Below, in pieces: positions 8,969 to 18,171 of a stretch of DNA of 64,000 bases; position 1 is the first letter of the stretch; every line of letters starts with the position of its first letter. The notes under the pieces were generated by a model that worked only from the letters and a program-made list of their open reading frames with translations, was not told the origin of the DNA and did not search any database. The stretch comes from Streptomyces sp. NBC_00569. Lineage in GTDB: Bacteria > Actinomycetota > Actinomycetes > Streptomycetales > Streptomycetaceae. The stretch lies in assembly GCF_036345255.1 (NCBI RefSeq), contig NZ_CP107783.1:4885501-4949500 (forward strand). The letters run 5' to 3'. A program made the translations under genes and the position numbers.

Positions 8969-10372
8969 GTGGCCGCGCCCGCCCCCAGCAAGAACAGCCG
9001 TAAGGCACTCGGCCGCCTCTCCCTTCCCGAGCGTACGTTCGTGGCGGACGCCCTGCGTGCCGAGACCGTCGGCGGAGTGCTGCTCCTCGTCGCCGCGATC
9101 GCCGCCCTCGTCTGGGCCAACACCCCGCTCAGCGGCAGCTACGAGTCCGTGAGCGACTTCCACATCGGCCCCTCCGCGCTCGGTCTCGACCTGTCCATCG
9201 AGCACTGGGCCGCCGACGGGCTGCTCGCGGTGTTCTTCTTCGTGGCCGGTATCGAGCTCAAGCGCGAACTCGTCGCGGGTGACCTGCGCGACCCCAAGGC
9301 GGCCATGCTGCCCGTCGCCGCCGCGCTCTGCGGCATGGCGGTCCCCGCGCTCGTCTACTTCCTCGTCAACATCACGGGCGGCGGCTCGCTCGACGGCTGG
9401 GCCGTGCCGACCGCCACCGACATCGCGTTCGCGCTCGCCGTACTCGCCGTCATCGGCACCTCGCTGCCGTCCTCGCTGCGCGCGTTCCTGCTCACGCTCG
9501 CCGTCGTCGACGACCTCTGCGCCATCCTGATCATCGCGATCTTCTTCACCAGCGACATCAATTTCGCCGCCCTCGCGGGCGCCGTCGTAGGCCTCGCCGT
9601 CTTCTGGCTGCTCCTGCGCAAGGGCGTACGCGGCTGGTACGTCTACGTGCCGCTCGCCCTCGTCATCTGGGGCCTGATGTACAACAGCGGCATCCACGCC
9701 ACCATCGCCGGTGTCGCCATGGGGCTCATGCTGCGCTGCACCCGGCGGGACGGCGAGGAGCGCTCGCCCGGCGAGCACATCGAGCACCTGGTGCGCCCGT
9801 TCTCGGCAGGGCTCGCCGTACCGCTGTTCGCCCTGTTCAGCGCGGGCGTGGCGGTGTCGGGCGGCGCTCTGGCCGACGTGTTCACCAAGCCCGAGACCCT
9901 CGGTGTGCTGCTCGGGCTCGTCGTCGGCAAGGCGGTCGGCATCTTCGGCGGGACCTGGCTCACGGCCCGCTTCACCAGAGCCTCGCTCTCCGACGAACTG
10001 GCCTGGCCCGACGTGTTCGCGGTCGCGTCCCTGGCCGGCATCGGCTTCACCGTCTCGCTCCTCATCGGCGAACTCGCCTTCGCCGAGAACCCGCTGCTGA
10101 CCGAGGAAATCAAGGCGTCCGTCCTGATGGGCTCGCTCATCGCGGCCGTCCTGTCGAGCGTCCTGCTCAAGATCCGTAACGCCAAGTACCGCGCGATGTG
10201 CGCCGAAGAAGAGCGCGACGAAGACCTCGACGGCATCCCGGACATCTACGAGGAGGACAAGCCGGAGTACCACTTGCGGATGGCGGAGATCTACGAGAAG
10301 AAGGCCGCCGAGCACCGCAGGCTTGCCGAACTGACGGGCGGGGCAAGCGACGGGAGCAGCCGTCCGGCATGA
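8969..10372 (+). CDS. nhaA: Na+/H+ antiporter NhaA
   Basis: This 467-residue inner-membrane protein starts at GTG 8969 behind GGAGGTC. It has about twelve hydrophobic segments. The sequences FFFVAGIELKRELVAGDL near residue 88 and VVDDLCAI near 180 are NhaA hallmarks. The paired Asp in the second motif binds Na+ and protons in the family. GIHATIAGVAMG and AGIGFTVSLLIGELAF complete the pattern. A charged C-terminal tail of about 60 residues (DEDLDGIPDIYEEDKPE) goes beyond the roughly 390 residues of the E. coli protein. It exports sodium in exchange for protons. Confidence 0.95.
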   Translation: MAAPAPSKNSRKALGRLSLPERTFVADALRAETVGGVLLLVAAIAALVWANTPLSGSYESVSDFHIGPSALGLDLSIEHWAADGLLAVFFFVAGIELKRELVAGDLRDPKAAMLPVAAALCGMAVPALVYFLVNITGGGSLDGWAVPTATDIAFALAVLAVIGTSLPSSLRAFLLTLAVVDDLCAILIIAIFFTSDINFAALAGAVVGLAVFWLLLRKGVRGWYVYVPLALVIWGLMYNSGIHATIAGVAMGLMLRCTRRDGEERSPGEHIEHLVRPFSAGLAVPLFALFSAGVAVSGGALADVFTKPETLGVLLGLVVGKAVGIFGGTWLTARFTRASLSDELAWPDVFAVASLAGIGFTVSLLIGELAFAENPLLTEEIKASVLMGSLIAAVLSSVLLKIRNAKYRAMCAEEERDEDLDGIPDIYEEDKPEYHLRMAEIYEKKAAEHRRLAELTGGASDGSSRPA

Positions 10373-10471
10373 TCTGACAGCGGGTCCGCTCACGAGCGCG
10401 GGCCCGCGGCACCTGCCACACCCGATACACAGCCCGCTTCACAAGCCCGCGAAGAGACGAGGGAGTACGCG

Positions 10472-10981
10472 ATGAGCGCACCCGACGGCACACCGGTCGG
10501 CGCCGAGCGCAGCATCGGCCAGCTGGTCGCCACGGCCACGACCGAGATGTCCGCGCTGGTGCACGACGAGATCGCCCTGGCGAAGGCCCAGCTCAAGCAG
10601 GACGTGAAGCGGGGTGCGGTCAGCGGCGGCGCCCTGTCGGCGGCCGGCGTGGTCCTGCTCTTCTCGCTGCCCATGCTGAGCTTCGCGCTCGCCTACGGGA
10701 TCCAGGCCTGGACCGGCGGGCACAACGGTGAGGGCGGCTGGAACCTCGGCTGGTGCTTCCTGCTCTCCTTCGCGGCGAACGTGCTGGTGGCCGCCCTGCT
10801 CGCCCTGATCGGCGTCGTCTTCGCAAAGAAGGCCAAGAAGGGCAAGGGTCCGCAGAAGGTCGCCGCCTCGGTCAAGGAGACGGCAGGCGTACTGGGGAAC
10901 GCCAAACCGCACCCCCGTCAGGTGGCCCCGGCGAACCGAGTCGGCGACACGGTCGAGGCTGTGGCACGCTCGTCTTCATGA
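10472..10981 (+). CDS. Actinobacterial phage-holin-superfamily membrane protein
   Basis: The protein has 169 residues. An N-terminal amphipathic region, IGQLVATATTEMSALVHDEI, is followed by two hydrophobic segments (about 50-72 and 88-118) and a Lys-rich tail. This is the layout of the putative actinobacterial holin-X or DUF1469-type families, common chromosomal membrane proteins with no shown lytic role. Its TGA overlaps the ATG of the next gene (ATGA), so the two are co-translated. Confidence 0.75.
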   Translation: MSAPDGTPVGAERSIGQLVATATTEMSALVHDEIALAKAQLKQDVKRGAVSGGALSAAGVVLLFSLPMLSFALAYGIQAWTGGHNGEGGWNLGWCFLLSFAANVLVAALLALIGVVFAKKAKKGKGPQKVAASVKETAGVLGNAKPHPRQVAPANRVGDTVEAVARSSS

Positions 10982-11928
10982 CGGACCCCGCCACCCCTTC
11001 GGCCCATCCCGCCTCGGTCGTACGCATCGGCGTCCCGGGCGGCGGCGAGCTGACCCACCGGGACGTCGCCGCCAACGGCGCGCGCTTCCATATCGCCGAG
11101 ATGGGCGACGGGCCACTGGTCCTGCTCCTGCACGGCTTCCCCCAGTTCTGGTGGACGTGGCGGCATCAGATGGTGGCCCTCGCCGACGCCGGGTTCCGGG
11201 CCGTGGCCATGGACCTGCGCGGCGTCGGCGGCAGCGACCGCACCCCCCGCGGCTACGACCCGGCGAACCTCGCCCTCGACATCACGGGCGTCGTACGGTC
11301 TCTCGGCGAGCCCGACGCGGCACTCGTGGGGCACGACCTGGGCGGCTACCTCGCGTGGACCGCGGCCGTCATGCGTCCCAAGCTGGTGCGCCGGCTCGTG
11401 GTCTCCTCGATGCCGCACCCCCGGCGCTGGCGCTCGGCGATGCTGTCCGACGTCAAGCAGACCACGGCGGGCTCGTACGTCTGGGGCTTCCAGCGGCCGT
11501 GGGTGCCGGAGCGTCAGCTCGTCGCGGACGACGGCGCCTTGGTCGGCCGGCTGATCCGGGACTGGTCCGGGCCGCGCCTCCCCGACGACGAGGTCGTGGA
11601 CGTGTACCGGCGCGCCATGTGCATCCCGTCCACGGCGCACTGCTCGGTCGAGCCGTACCGGTGGATGGTGCGGTCGATGGCCCGTCCGGACGGCATCCAG
11701 TTCAACCGGCGCATGAAGCGTCCCGTGCGGGTTCCGACGCTGCATCTGCACGGCTCGCTCGACCCCGTGATGCGTACGCGCAGCGCCGCGGGCTCCGGCG
11801 AGTACGTCGAAGCTCCTTACCGCTGGCGGCTGTTCGACGGTCTGGGGCACTTCCCGCACGAGGAGGACCCGGTCGCGTTCTCCAACGAACTGGTCAGCTG
11901 GCTGAAGGACCCCGAGCCCGACCGGTGA
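10978..11928 (+). CDS. Alpha/beta-hydrolase, epoxide hydrolase-like
   Basis: The 316-residue protein starts at ATG 10978, inside the stop of the holin-like gene. The oxyanion-hole motif HGFP lies near residue 51. The nucleophile elbow is GHDLGG near 118, with Asp where esterases have Ser. The catalytic His is probably in GLGHFPHEEDP near 290. An Asp nucleophile points to epoxide hydrolases, haloalkane dehalogenases or fluoroacetate dehalogenases, and the overall sequence looks most like the epoxide hydrolase group. It should be cytoplasmic, and the substrate is unknown. Confidence 0.85.
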   Translation: MTDPATPSAHPASVVRIGVPGGGELTHRDVAANGARFHIAEMGDGPLVLLLHGFPQFWWTWRHQMVALADAGFRAVAMDLRGVGGSDRTPRGYDPANLALDITGVVRSLGEPDAALVGHDLGGYLAWTAAVMRPKLVRRLVVSSMPHPRRWRSAMLSDVKQTTAGSYVWGFQRPWVPERQLVADDGALVGRLIRDWSGPRLPDDEVVDVYRRAMCIPSTAHCSVEPYRWMVRSMARPDGIQFNRRMKRPVRVPTLHLHGSLDPVMRTRSAAGSGEYVEAPYRWRLFDGLGHFPHEEDPVAFSNELVSWLKDPEPDR

Positions 11929-12079
11929 CGTCCGCGCGGCCGCCCTCGCACGATCGGGTGACGCGTTCGAGCCATGTCCGGGAACAACTGTCCTTCGAAC
12001 TGCCAATTGCCTGGCGCATAGGCCAATTGGGGGGCGTGCGCGCGATTACCGACCTTGGGGCACGGGCACACGTCGGGGT

Positions 12080-12268
12080 ATGGGCTGGACGCACGACTAC
12101 AGTGACGCAGCACGCAACCGCCGCTCAGCCACGGTGCTGAGCCGTCACCCGGGGGGTGGCCCGCAGGGATCGGGCCATGACCGAACCCCTCCGGGGATCA
12201 ACATTCCCCGCATCCTGCGCCGTCGGGCCCGCTGGGTCTCGGCCCGGCTGCGGCACACGCGCGACTGA
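12080..12268 (+). CDS. Possible small basic protein, 62 residues
   Basis: This open frame (MGWTHDYSDAARNRRS) shows strong third-position GC, above all in its last 20 codons, which encode an Arg-rich end (RILRRRARWVSARLRHTRD). That suggests real coding. The ribosome site is poor and I recognise no family. The rest of 11929-12304 holds nothing else I can support. Confidence 0.35.
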   Translation: MGWTHDYSDAARNRRSATVLSRHPGGGPQGSGHDRTPPGINIPRILRRRARWVSARLRHTRD

Positions 12269-12304
12269 CGCGTCACCGGCCGGGCCTGCACCCCCTCCAG
12301 AACC

Positions 12305-13513
12305 TCACAGGGCGCAGCTGTCGCTGTCCACCTGCTGGTTGGCCGTGCGGCCGCGGGCGATGTCCGGGCTGATCTCGTCGCGGGTGAGCGCGTACCCGGT
12401 CTGGGCGCTGTCGAGTGACTTCGCGAAGACCACGCCGTACACCTTGCCTTCGGGCGTGAGCAGCGGGCCGCCGGAGTTGCCCTGGCGGACGGTCGCGTAG
12501 AGCGAGTACACATCGCGTCGCACGGTGCCGCGGTGGTAGATGTCCGGGCCGTTGGCCGTGATGCGGCCGCGTACGCGCGCGGGACGGACGTCGTACGCGC
12601 CGTTCTCCGGGAAGCCGGCGACGATCGCGCTGTTGCCGCGCTCGGCGTCCGTGGACGTGAACTGGAGCGGGGGCGCCTTCAGCGTCGGCACGTCGAGTAC
12701 GGCGATGTCGCGCTTCCAGTCGTAGAGGACGACCTTCGCCGCGTACATCCGGCCCTCGCCGCCGATCTGCACGTTCGGCTCGTCCACGCCGCCGACCACG
12801 TGTGCGTTCGTCATGACGCGGCGGTCGGCGAATACGAAGCCCGAGCCTTCGAGGACCTTGCCGCAACTCGGGGCCTGGCCGGTCACCTTGACGATGGAGC
12901 GCTTGGCCGTCTGCACGACCGGACTGTTCGCCAGCCTCGGGTCGGGGGGCTGGACCTCGGTGATCGGCTCGTTCGAGAACGGGGTGAAGACCTGCGGGAA
13001 GCCGTTCTGCGCGAGCGCCGAGGAGAAGTCCGCGAACCAGGAGTTCGCCTGCGTGGGCAGGGCTCTGGACACGCCGAGCAGGACCTTGGAGTTGCGCACC
13101 TCCTTGCCGAGCGTGGGCAGCGTCGTGCCGGCCAGGGCCGACCCGATGAGCCAGGCGACCAGAAGCATCGCCACCACGTTCACCACGGCGCCGCCCGTGG
13201 CGTCCAGAGCTCGGGCCGGCGACCAGGTGATGTACCGGCGCAGCTTGTTCCCCAGGTGCGTGGTGAACGCCTGCCCCACGGAGGCGCAGACGATGACCAC
13301 GATGACGGCGACGACGGCCGCCGTCGTACTCACCTTGGCCCCGTCCGTCACCGCGCTCCAGATGGCGGGCAGGACGTAGACCGCGACGAGACCGCCTCCC
13401 AGGAAGCCGATCACCGACAGGATGCCGACGACGAAGCCCTGGCGGTAGCCCACGATCGCGAACCACACGGCGGCTACGAGCAGCAGGATGTCCAGCACAT
13501 TCACGTGGGCCAC
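12305..13513 (-). CDS. MarP-like membrane serine protease (CvpA plus trypsin domain)
   Basis: The 402-residue protein starts at GTG 13513. Its first 160 residues hold four hydrophobic segments of the colicin V production (CvpA) type. The second half is a trypsin-like domain outside the membrane. The triad is visible as His in TNAHVV near 236, Asp in RDIAVLDV near 269 and Ser in QGNSGGPL near 344. This order matches MarP, the mycobacterial periplasmic protease needed for acid and oxidative stress tolerance. A pair of Cys flanking the catalytic region may form a disulfide. Only four bases separate it from the upstream Nudix gene, so the two form an operon. Confidence 0.88.
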   Translation of the reverse strand: MAHVNVLDILLLVAAVWFAIVGYRQGFVVGILSVIGFLGGGLVAVYVLPAIWSAVTDGAKVSTTAAVVAVIVVIVCASVGQAFTTHLGNKLRRYITWSPARALDATGGAVVNVVAMLLVAWLIGSALAGTTLPTLGKEVRNSKVLLGVSRALPTQANSWFADFSSALAQNGFPQVFTPFSNEPITEVQPPDPRLANSPVVQTAKRSIVKVTGQAPSCGKVLEGSGFVFADRRVMTNAHVVGGVDEPNVQIGGEGRMYAAKVVLYDWKRDIAVLDVPTLKAPPLQFTSTDAERGNSAIVAGFPENGAYDVRPARVRGRITANGPDIYHRGTVRRDVYSLYATVRQGNSGGPLLTPEGKVYGVVFAKSLDSAQTGYALTRDEISPDIARGRTANQQVDSDSCAL

Positions 13514-13517
13514 CCTG

Positions 13518-14234
13518 TCATGACCGCCAGTCGAGTGGGACCTGCTTACTGCGGTCCCAGGGGCGCTCCCAGCCCGCGTAGTGCAGGATCCGGTCGATCA
13601 CTCCGGCCGTAAAGCCCCAGACCAGGGCCGATTCGACGAGGAACGCCGGGCCCTGGTGGCCTCTCGGGTGGACCGCCGTCGCGCGGTGGCGCGGATCCGT
13701 GAGATCCGCCACGGGCACCGTGAAGACGCGGGCCGTCTCCGCCAGGTCGACCGCCTGCACCGGCGTCGGTGTGTGCCACCAGCCGAGGACCGGCGTCACC
13801 ACGAAGCTGCTCACCGGGATGTACAACTTCGGCAGGACGCCGAAGAGCTGGACGCCGCGCGGATCGAGCCCGGTCTCTTCCTCCGCCTCGCGCAGGGCGG
13901 CGCGCAGCGGCCCGTCCGTACGCGGATCGCCGTCCTCCGGGTCGAGGGCGCCGCCCGGGAAGGACGGCTGGCCCGCGTGCGAGCGCAGCGATGTGGCCCG
14001 CTCCATGAGCAGCAGCTCCGGGCCACGCTCGCCCTGCCCGAAGAGGATGAGGACGGCGGACTGCCGTCCGGCTCCGCTCTCGGGCGGCAGGAAGCGGCTC
14101 ATCTGGAGCGGCTCGACCGTGTCCGCGGCCTTCACTACCGGGTCGAGCCACTCGGGCAGCCCTTCCCGGCTCAGCCGCACTGGCTCGTACTTCGTCACCC
14201 GCTCCTCGTGCGTCTCACTGTGTGCATGTGTCAT
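13518..14234 (-). CDS. Nudix hydrolase, CoA pyrophosphatase (NudL-like)
   Basis: The 238-residue protein starts at ATG 14234. SHAGQPSFPGGALDPEDGD followed by REAEEETGL forms the Nudix box, with the acidic REAEEE cluster binding magnesium. The preceding RATSLRSHAGQ pattern is the one seen in CoA pyrophosphatases of the NudL/PCD1 group, which hydrolyse CoA and its derivatives. It is transcribed with the MarP-like gene on its 3' side. The substrate call rests on the motif alone. Confidence 0.82.
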   Translation of the reverse strand: MTHAHSETHEERVTKYEPVRLSREGLPEWLDPVVKAADTVEPLQMSRFLPPESGAGRQSAVLILFGQGERGPELLLMERATSLRSHAGQPSFPGGALDPEDGDPRTDGPLRAALREAEEETGLDPRGVQLFGVLPKLYIPVSSFVVTPVLGWWHTPTPVQAVDLAETARVFTVPVADLTDPRHRATAVHPRGHQGPAFLVESALVWGFTAGVIDRILHYAGWERPWDRSKQVPLDWRS

Positions 14235-14293
14235 AGGCACCCCCGTCCAACTGAACACAACGCCTGTGTCCCCGCCGTTCGTTCCGCGATGCG

Positions 14294-15496
14294 TCACTCC
14301 CCCGTGGCGGGCGGCGCGGTGGCACCGAGCGGGGGCGCCGGGATACCTCCGGCGTCCAGGTAGGACTGCGGGGGCTTCAGTCGCTGGCCGGGGAAGCCGC
14401 CCTTCTCGTACTTCAGGAGCTTCTTCGCCTTCTCCGGGTCGGTCTCGCCCTCCCCGTACGCCGGGCAGAGCGGGGCGATCGGGCAAGCACCGCAAGCGGG
14501 CTTGCGGGCGTGGCAGATCCGGCGGCCGTGGAAGATCACGCGATGCGAGAGCATCGTCCAGTCGCTCTTCGGGAAGAGCTCGCCGACGGCCTTCTCGACC
14601 TTGTCCGGGTCGGTCTCTTCCGTCCACTTCCAGCGCCGCACGAGCCGCCCGAAGTGCGTGTCCACGGTGATCCCGGGCCGCCCGAAGGCGTTGCCCATCA
14701 CGACGAAGGCGGTCTTGCGGCCGACGCCCGGCAGCTTGACGAGGTCTTCGAGACGCCCGGGGACCTCGCCTGCGAACTCGTCCCGCAGGGCTGCCGCGAG
14801 CCCCATGATCGACTTCGTCTTGGCGCGGAAGAACCCGGTGGGCCTGATCAGCTCCTCGACCTCCTCGGGGTTCGCGGCCGCGAGGTCCTCCGGGGTCGGG
14901 TACCTGGCGAAGAGGGCGGGCGTCGTCTGATTGACCCGCAGATCGGTGGTCTGGGCGGACAGCACCGTGGCGACGAGCAACTGGAAGGGGTTCTCGAAGT
15001 CCAGCTCCGGGTGGGCGTACGGATACACCTCGGCGAGCTCACGGTTGATGCGCCGGGCGCGCCGGACGAGGGCGGTACGGGACTCGGGCTCGGCGGCGGC
15101 CTTCGTCACGGACTTGGCCGACTTCGCGGCGGCCGCCTTCGTCACGGACTTGACCGGCTTCGCGGCAGCGGCCTTCTTCTTCACCGACTTGGCCGCGGCG
15201 GCCTTCTTCGCGGGCTCGGCGGCGACGGCCTTCTTCACCGGCTTCGCGGCGCCGGTCTTCTTCGCGGCAGCACGCTTCCCTCCGGAACCTGCGGCACCAC
15301 CGGAGCCCGCGGCACCCCCGGCACCACCAGCACCCTTCCCCGCGGAGACCGCAGGACCGCCGGCACCACGAGTCCCTTTTACCCCTTTTGCCGCTTTCTT
15401 GGGCGCAGCCGAGGCCTGTTCGCCCACAGCGGAATTACGTCCTGCGGTCACCGTCCCAGCCCCCTTGGCCTGTGCTCTCACCGGCGTTTTGGACAC
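14294..15496 (-). CDS. nth: Endonuclease III with a long histone-H1-like N-terminal tail
   Basis: The catalytic core (residues about 140-400) is a standard bifunctional DNA glycosylase/AP lyase for oxidised pyrimidines. The helix-hairpin-helix LPGVGRKTA carries the catalytic Lys, VDTHFGRL carries the catalytic Asp, and a C-x6-C-x2-C-x5-C cluster ([17 protein letters not shown]) binds 4Fe-4S. Before the core lie about 138 residues of Ala, Lys and Gly with AAKSVKK-like repeats, much like the tails of histone H1-type proteins. The GTG at 15496 was chosen because this tail stays in frame; a later start would lose only the tail. E. coli Nth is 211 residues. Confidence 0.93.
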   Translation of the reverse strand: MSKTPVRAQAKGAGTVTAGRNSAVGEQASAAPKKAAKGVKGTRGAGGPAVSAGKGAGGAGGAAGSGGAAGSGGKRAAAKKTGAAKPVKKAVAAEPAKKAAAAKSVKKKAAAAKPVKSVTKAAAAKSAKSVTKAAAEPESRTALVRRARRINRELAEVYPYAHPELDFENPFQLLVATVLSAQTTDLRVNQTTPALFARYPTPEDLAAANPEEVEELIRPTGFFRAKTKSIMGLAAALRDEFAGEVPGRLEDLVKLPGVGRKTAFVVMGNAFGRPGITVDTHFGRLVRRWKWTEETDPDKVEKAVGELFPKSDWTMLSHRVIFHGRRICHARKPACGACPIAPLCPAYGEGETDPEKAKKLLKYEKGGFPGQRLKPPQSYLDAGGIPAPPLGATAPPATGE

Positions 15497-15694
15497 TCGG
15501 CCAGCCTAAAGGCAGCCGCTGACATCCGCCGTGGACCCCGCAGATCAGTCCTCGATTGGCCCCCTCCCCCACAGCTTGCGGCGCCCGTGCGGCAGACTTG
15601 TGCCTGAGTGACTGATCACACCGTTTGGACCGTCCGGCAAAATGGGGAGCGGGAACACGGTCCCCGGATGCAGGTCGACATAGGAGAGAAACTC

Positions 15695-16369
15695 GTGGAC
15701 GACGTTCTGCGGCGCGCCCCGCTTTTTGCGGCGCTCGATGATGAGCAGGCCGCGGAGCTCCGCGCCTCCATGAGTGAGGTGACCCTCGCGCGCGGCGACG
15801 CCCTCTTCCACGAGGGCGACCCCGGAGACCGCCTGTACGTGGTCACCGAGGGCAAGGTGAAGCTCCACCGCACCTCCCCCGACGGCCGCGAGAACATGCT
15901 CGCGGTGCTCGGCCCCGGCGAGCTGATCGGCGAGCTCTCGCTGTTCGACCCGGGCCCGCGCACGGCGACCGCCTCCGCGCTCACCGAGGTCAAGCTCCTC
16001 GGCCTGGGCCACGGCGACCTCCTGCCCTGGCTGAACGCCCGCCCCGAGGTGGCCTCCGCTCTGCTGCGCGCCGTCGCCCGGCGCCTGCGCAAGACCAACG
16101 ACCAGATGTCCGACCTGGTCTTCTCGGACGTGCCGGGCCGCGTGGCCCGCGCGCTCCTGGACCTCTCCCGCCGCTTCGGCGTGCAGTCGGAGGAGGGCAT
16201 CCACGTCGTGCACGACCTGACGCAGGAGGAGCTGGCCCAGCTGGTCGGCGCCTCCCGCGAGACGGTGAACAAGGCGCTCGCGGACTTCGCGGGCCGCGGC
16301 TGGCTCCGCCTGGAGGCCCGCGCCGTGATCCTCCTCGACGTCGAGCGCCTCGCCAAGCGCTCGCGCTGA
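15695..16369 (+). CDS. crp: Crp-family cyclic-AMP-responsive regulator
   Basis: The GTG at 15695 follows AGGAGA and gives 224 residues. A cyclic-nucleotide-binding domain fills residues 10-115 (GELIGELSLFDPGPRTATA is the phosphate-binding cassette, with the Arg that contacts cAMP). The C-terminal winged helix contains LTQEELAQLVGASRETVNKAL. Streptomyces Crp controls germination and secondary metabolism. The gene has its own terminator downstream and is divergent from nth. Confidence 0.93.
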   Translation: MDDVLRRAPLFAALDDEQAAELRASMSEVTLARGDALFHEGDPGDRLYVVTEGKVKLHRTSPDGRENMLAVLGPGELIGELSLFDPGPRTATASALTEVKLLGLGHGDLLPWLNARPEVASALLRAVARRLRKTNDQMSDLVFSDVPGRVARALLDLSRRFGVQSEEGIHVVHDLTQEELAQLVGASRETVNKALADFAGRGWLRLEARAVILLDVERLAKRSR

Positions 16370-16386
16370 CACCTTCGTACACCGGG

Positions 16387-16412
16387 TCCCGTCTCCCTCC
16401 GGGGAGGCGGGA
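16387..16412 (+). terminator. Terminator after crp
   Basis: TCCCGTCTCCC at 16387-16397 pairs with GGGAGGCGGGA at 16402-16412 (one G-T pair) around a TCCG tetraloop, 18 bases past the crp stop. Confidence 0.75.
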
Positions 16413-16475
16413 TCACCCGTTCACCGCCGCGAAAAATACCGGGACCAGGGCCGCCCGAACCGGCACAGTGGACCC

Positions 16476-17276
16476 ATGGCGACCACCACCCGCGGCCTCG
16501 ACGACCGCGGATTCATCGAGCGCGAAGGCTCCCTGAGCCGGATCCAGTCCGACTTCCGCCCCGTGGTGTCCGCGGCGCGCGACAGCCTGCTCGCCGCCTT
16601 CGGACCGCGGATGACGAGCGCGTATCTCTACGGCTCCGTGCCGCGGGGCACGGCCCGCCCCGGCCGCAGCGACCTCGACCTCCTCCTCGCGCTGCGCGAC
16701 GAGCCGACGGACGAGGACAGGGCGGAAGCCAGAGCCCTGGGCAACGTGCTGGACGAAGACTTCGACCAGATCGACGGCGTGGGTCTGATCGTCCTCAGCC
16801 GAACCCAGGTCCTCAGCGACCTCGAACGGCACGACCTCGGCTGGTTCGTGGCCTGCCTCTGCACGCCTCTCCTGGGCGAGGACCTGGCCGCGTACCTGCC
16901 GCGCTACCGCCCCGACTCCCTCCTGGCCCGGGAGACCAACGGCGACCTGCGCCTGTTCCTGGCGCGCTGGCGCGAACGCATCGCTCGAGGCGACGACCCA
17001 CGCACCCTGGACCGCCTGATCTCCCGTCACCTCGTCCGCACCGGTTTCACGCTCGTGATGCCCCGCTGGAACGGCTGGACCAGCGATCTGACGCAGATGG
17101 CCGAGGTGTTCGGCACGTACTACCCGCAGCGGGCGGACGCGATGCGACGGGCCGCGCGGGCGGCGTACGAACCGATGGGCGCACCGCACACCCTCAGGGC
17201 GTACACCGAAGACCTGGGCCCGTGGCTGGCGGCAGAATACGAAGCCGTGCACGGAGTGAAAGCCCCCCGCCCATGA
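16476..17276 (+). CDS. Nucleotidyltransferase-fold protein
   Basis: The protein has 266 residues. YLYGSVPRGTARPGRSDLDLLL near residue 52 is the GS-x10-DxD signature of the DNA polymerase beta-type nucleotidyltransferase fold, and both metal-binding Asp are present. A helical C-terminal half (residues 120-260) follows with no recognised partner domain. The layout recalls MNT-type or aminoglycoside nucleotidyltransferases, but the substrate is unknown. It lies 19 bases before the sigma factor gene, so the two may share a transcript. Confidence 0.75.
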   Translation: MATTTRGLDDRGFIEREGSLSRIQSDFRPVVSAARDSLLAAFGPRMTSAYLYGSVPRGTARPGRSDLDLLLALRDEPTDEDRAEARALGNVLDEDFDQIDGVGLIVLSRTQVLSDLERHDLGWFVACLCTPLLGEDLAAYLPRYRPDSLLARETNGDLRLFLARWRERIARGDDPRTLDRLISRHLVRTGFTLVMPRWNGWTSDLTQMAEVFGTYYPQRADAMRRAARAAYEPMGAPHTLRAYTEDLGPWLAAEYEAVHGVKAPRP

Positions 17277-17295
17277 CCCGGGAAGCAGGACACCG

Positions 17296-18171
17296 ATGAG
17301 CTCAGCGTCGACGGACACCCTGGCCGAGCGGTTCGAGGAGTCACGGGGGCACCTGCGTGCCGTGGCCTACCGGATGCTCGGTTCGCTCAGCGAGGCGGAG
17401 GACGCCGTCCAGGAGACGTGGCTGCGGCTCCAGCGGTCCGACATCTCGGCCGTCGAGAACCTGGGCGGCTGGCTCACCACCGTCACCGGCCGGATCTGCC
17501 TGGACCTGCTGCGCTCGCGCAAGGCGAGGGGCGAGGAGCCCCTGGAGACACACGTACCCGACCCCCTGGTCACGAGCCTGGACACCCCGGATCCCGAACA
17601 ACAGGCGCTGCAGGCCGATTCGGTGGGCCTGGCGCTGCTCGTGGTCCTGGACTCGCTGGCGCCGGTGGAGCGGCTGGCGTTCGTGCTGCACGACCTGTTC
17701 GCGGTGCCGTTCGACGACATCGCGCCGATCGTGGAGCGCACGCCGGCGGCGACCCGGCAGCTGGCGAGCCGCGCGCGCCGCCGCGTGCAGGGAGCGCCGC
17801 CGCCGGAGACGGATCCCGTACGGCAGCGCGAGATCGTGGAGGCATTCCTCTCGGCGGCCCGCGAGGGCGACTTCGAACGCCTGGTCGCGGTCCTGGACCC
17901 GGACGTGCTGCTGCGGGCGGACGCCGGCGCGACGGGTCTCTCGCGCCTGGTCCGAGGCGCTCACACGGTGGCGTCCGGGGCGATCACGTTCCAGCACATG
18001 GCACCGCACGTACGCGTCGTGCTGGTGAACGGCGCGATCGGCCTGCTCGCCCTGCCGGAGGGCCGCCCGGCATCGCTGATGTCGTTCACGATCACAGGCG
18101 CCAAGATCACGGAACTGAACATCCTCTCGGACGAGGACCGTCTGAAGTCCCTGACCCGGGCGGCCCTCTAG
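17296..18171 (+). CDS. ECF sigma factor of the SigJ type with a SnoaL-like C-terminal domain
   Basis: The protein has 291 residues. Region 2 (about 10-80) contains AYRMLGSLSEAEDAVQETWLR and region 4 (about 120-165) contains ERLAFVLHDLFAVPFDDIAPI. A C-terminal extension of about 110 residues looks like the SnoaL/NTF2 fold that regulates such sigma factors in place of an anti-sigma partner. No anti-sigma gene lies nearby, which agrees. Its last four bases overlap the convergent MBL gene. Confidence 0.88.
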   Translation: MSSASTDTLAERFEESRGHLRAVAYRMLGSLSEAEDAVQETWLRLQRSDISAVENLGGWLTTVTGRICLDLLRSRKARGEEPLETHVPDPLVTSLDTPDPEQQALQADSVGLALLVVLDSLAPVERLAFVLHDLFAVPFDDIAPIVERTPAATRQLASRARRRVQGAPPPETDPVRQREIVEAFLSAAREGDFERLVAVLDPDVLLRADAGATGLSRLVRGAHTVASGAITFQHMAPHVRVVLVNGAIGLLALPEGRPASLMSFTITGAKITELNILSDEDRLKSLTRAAL

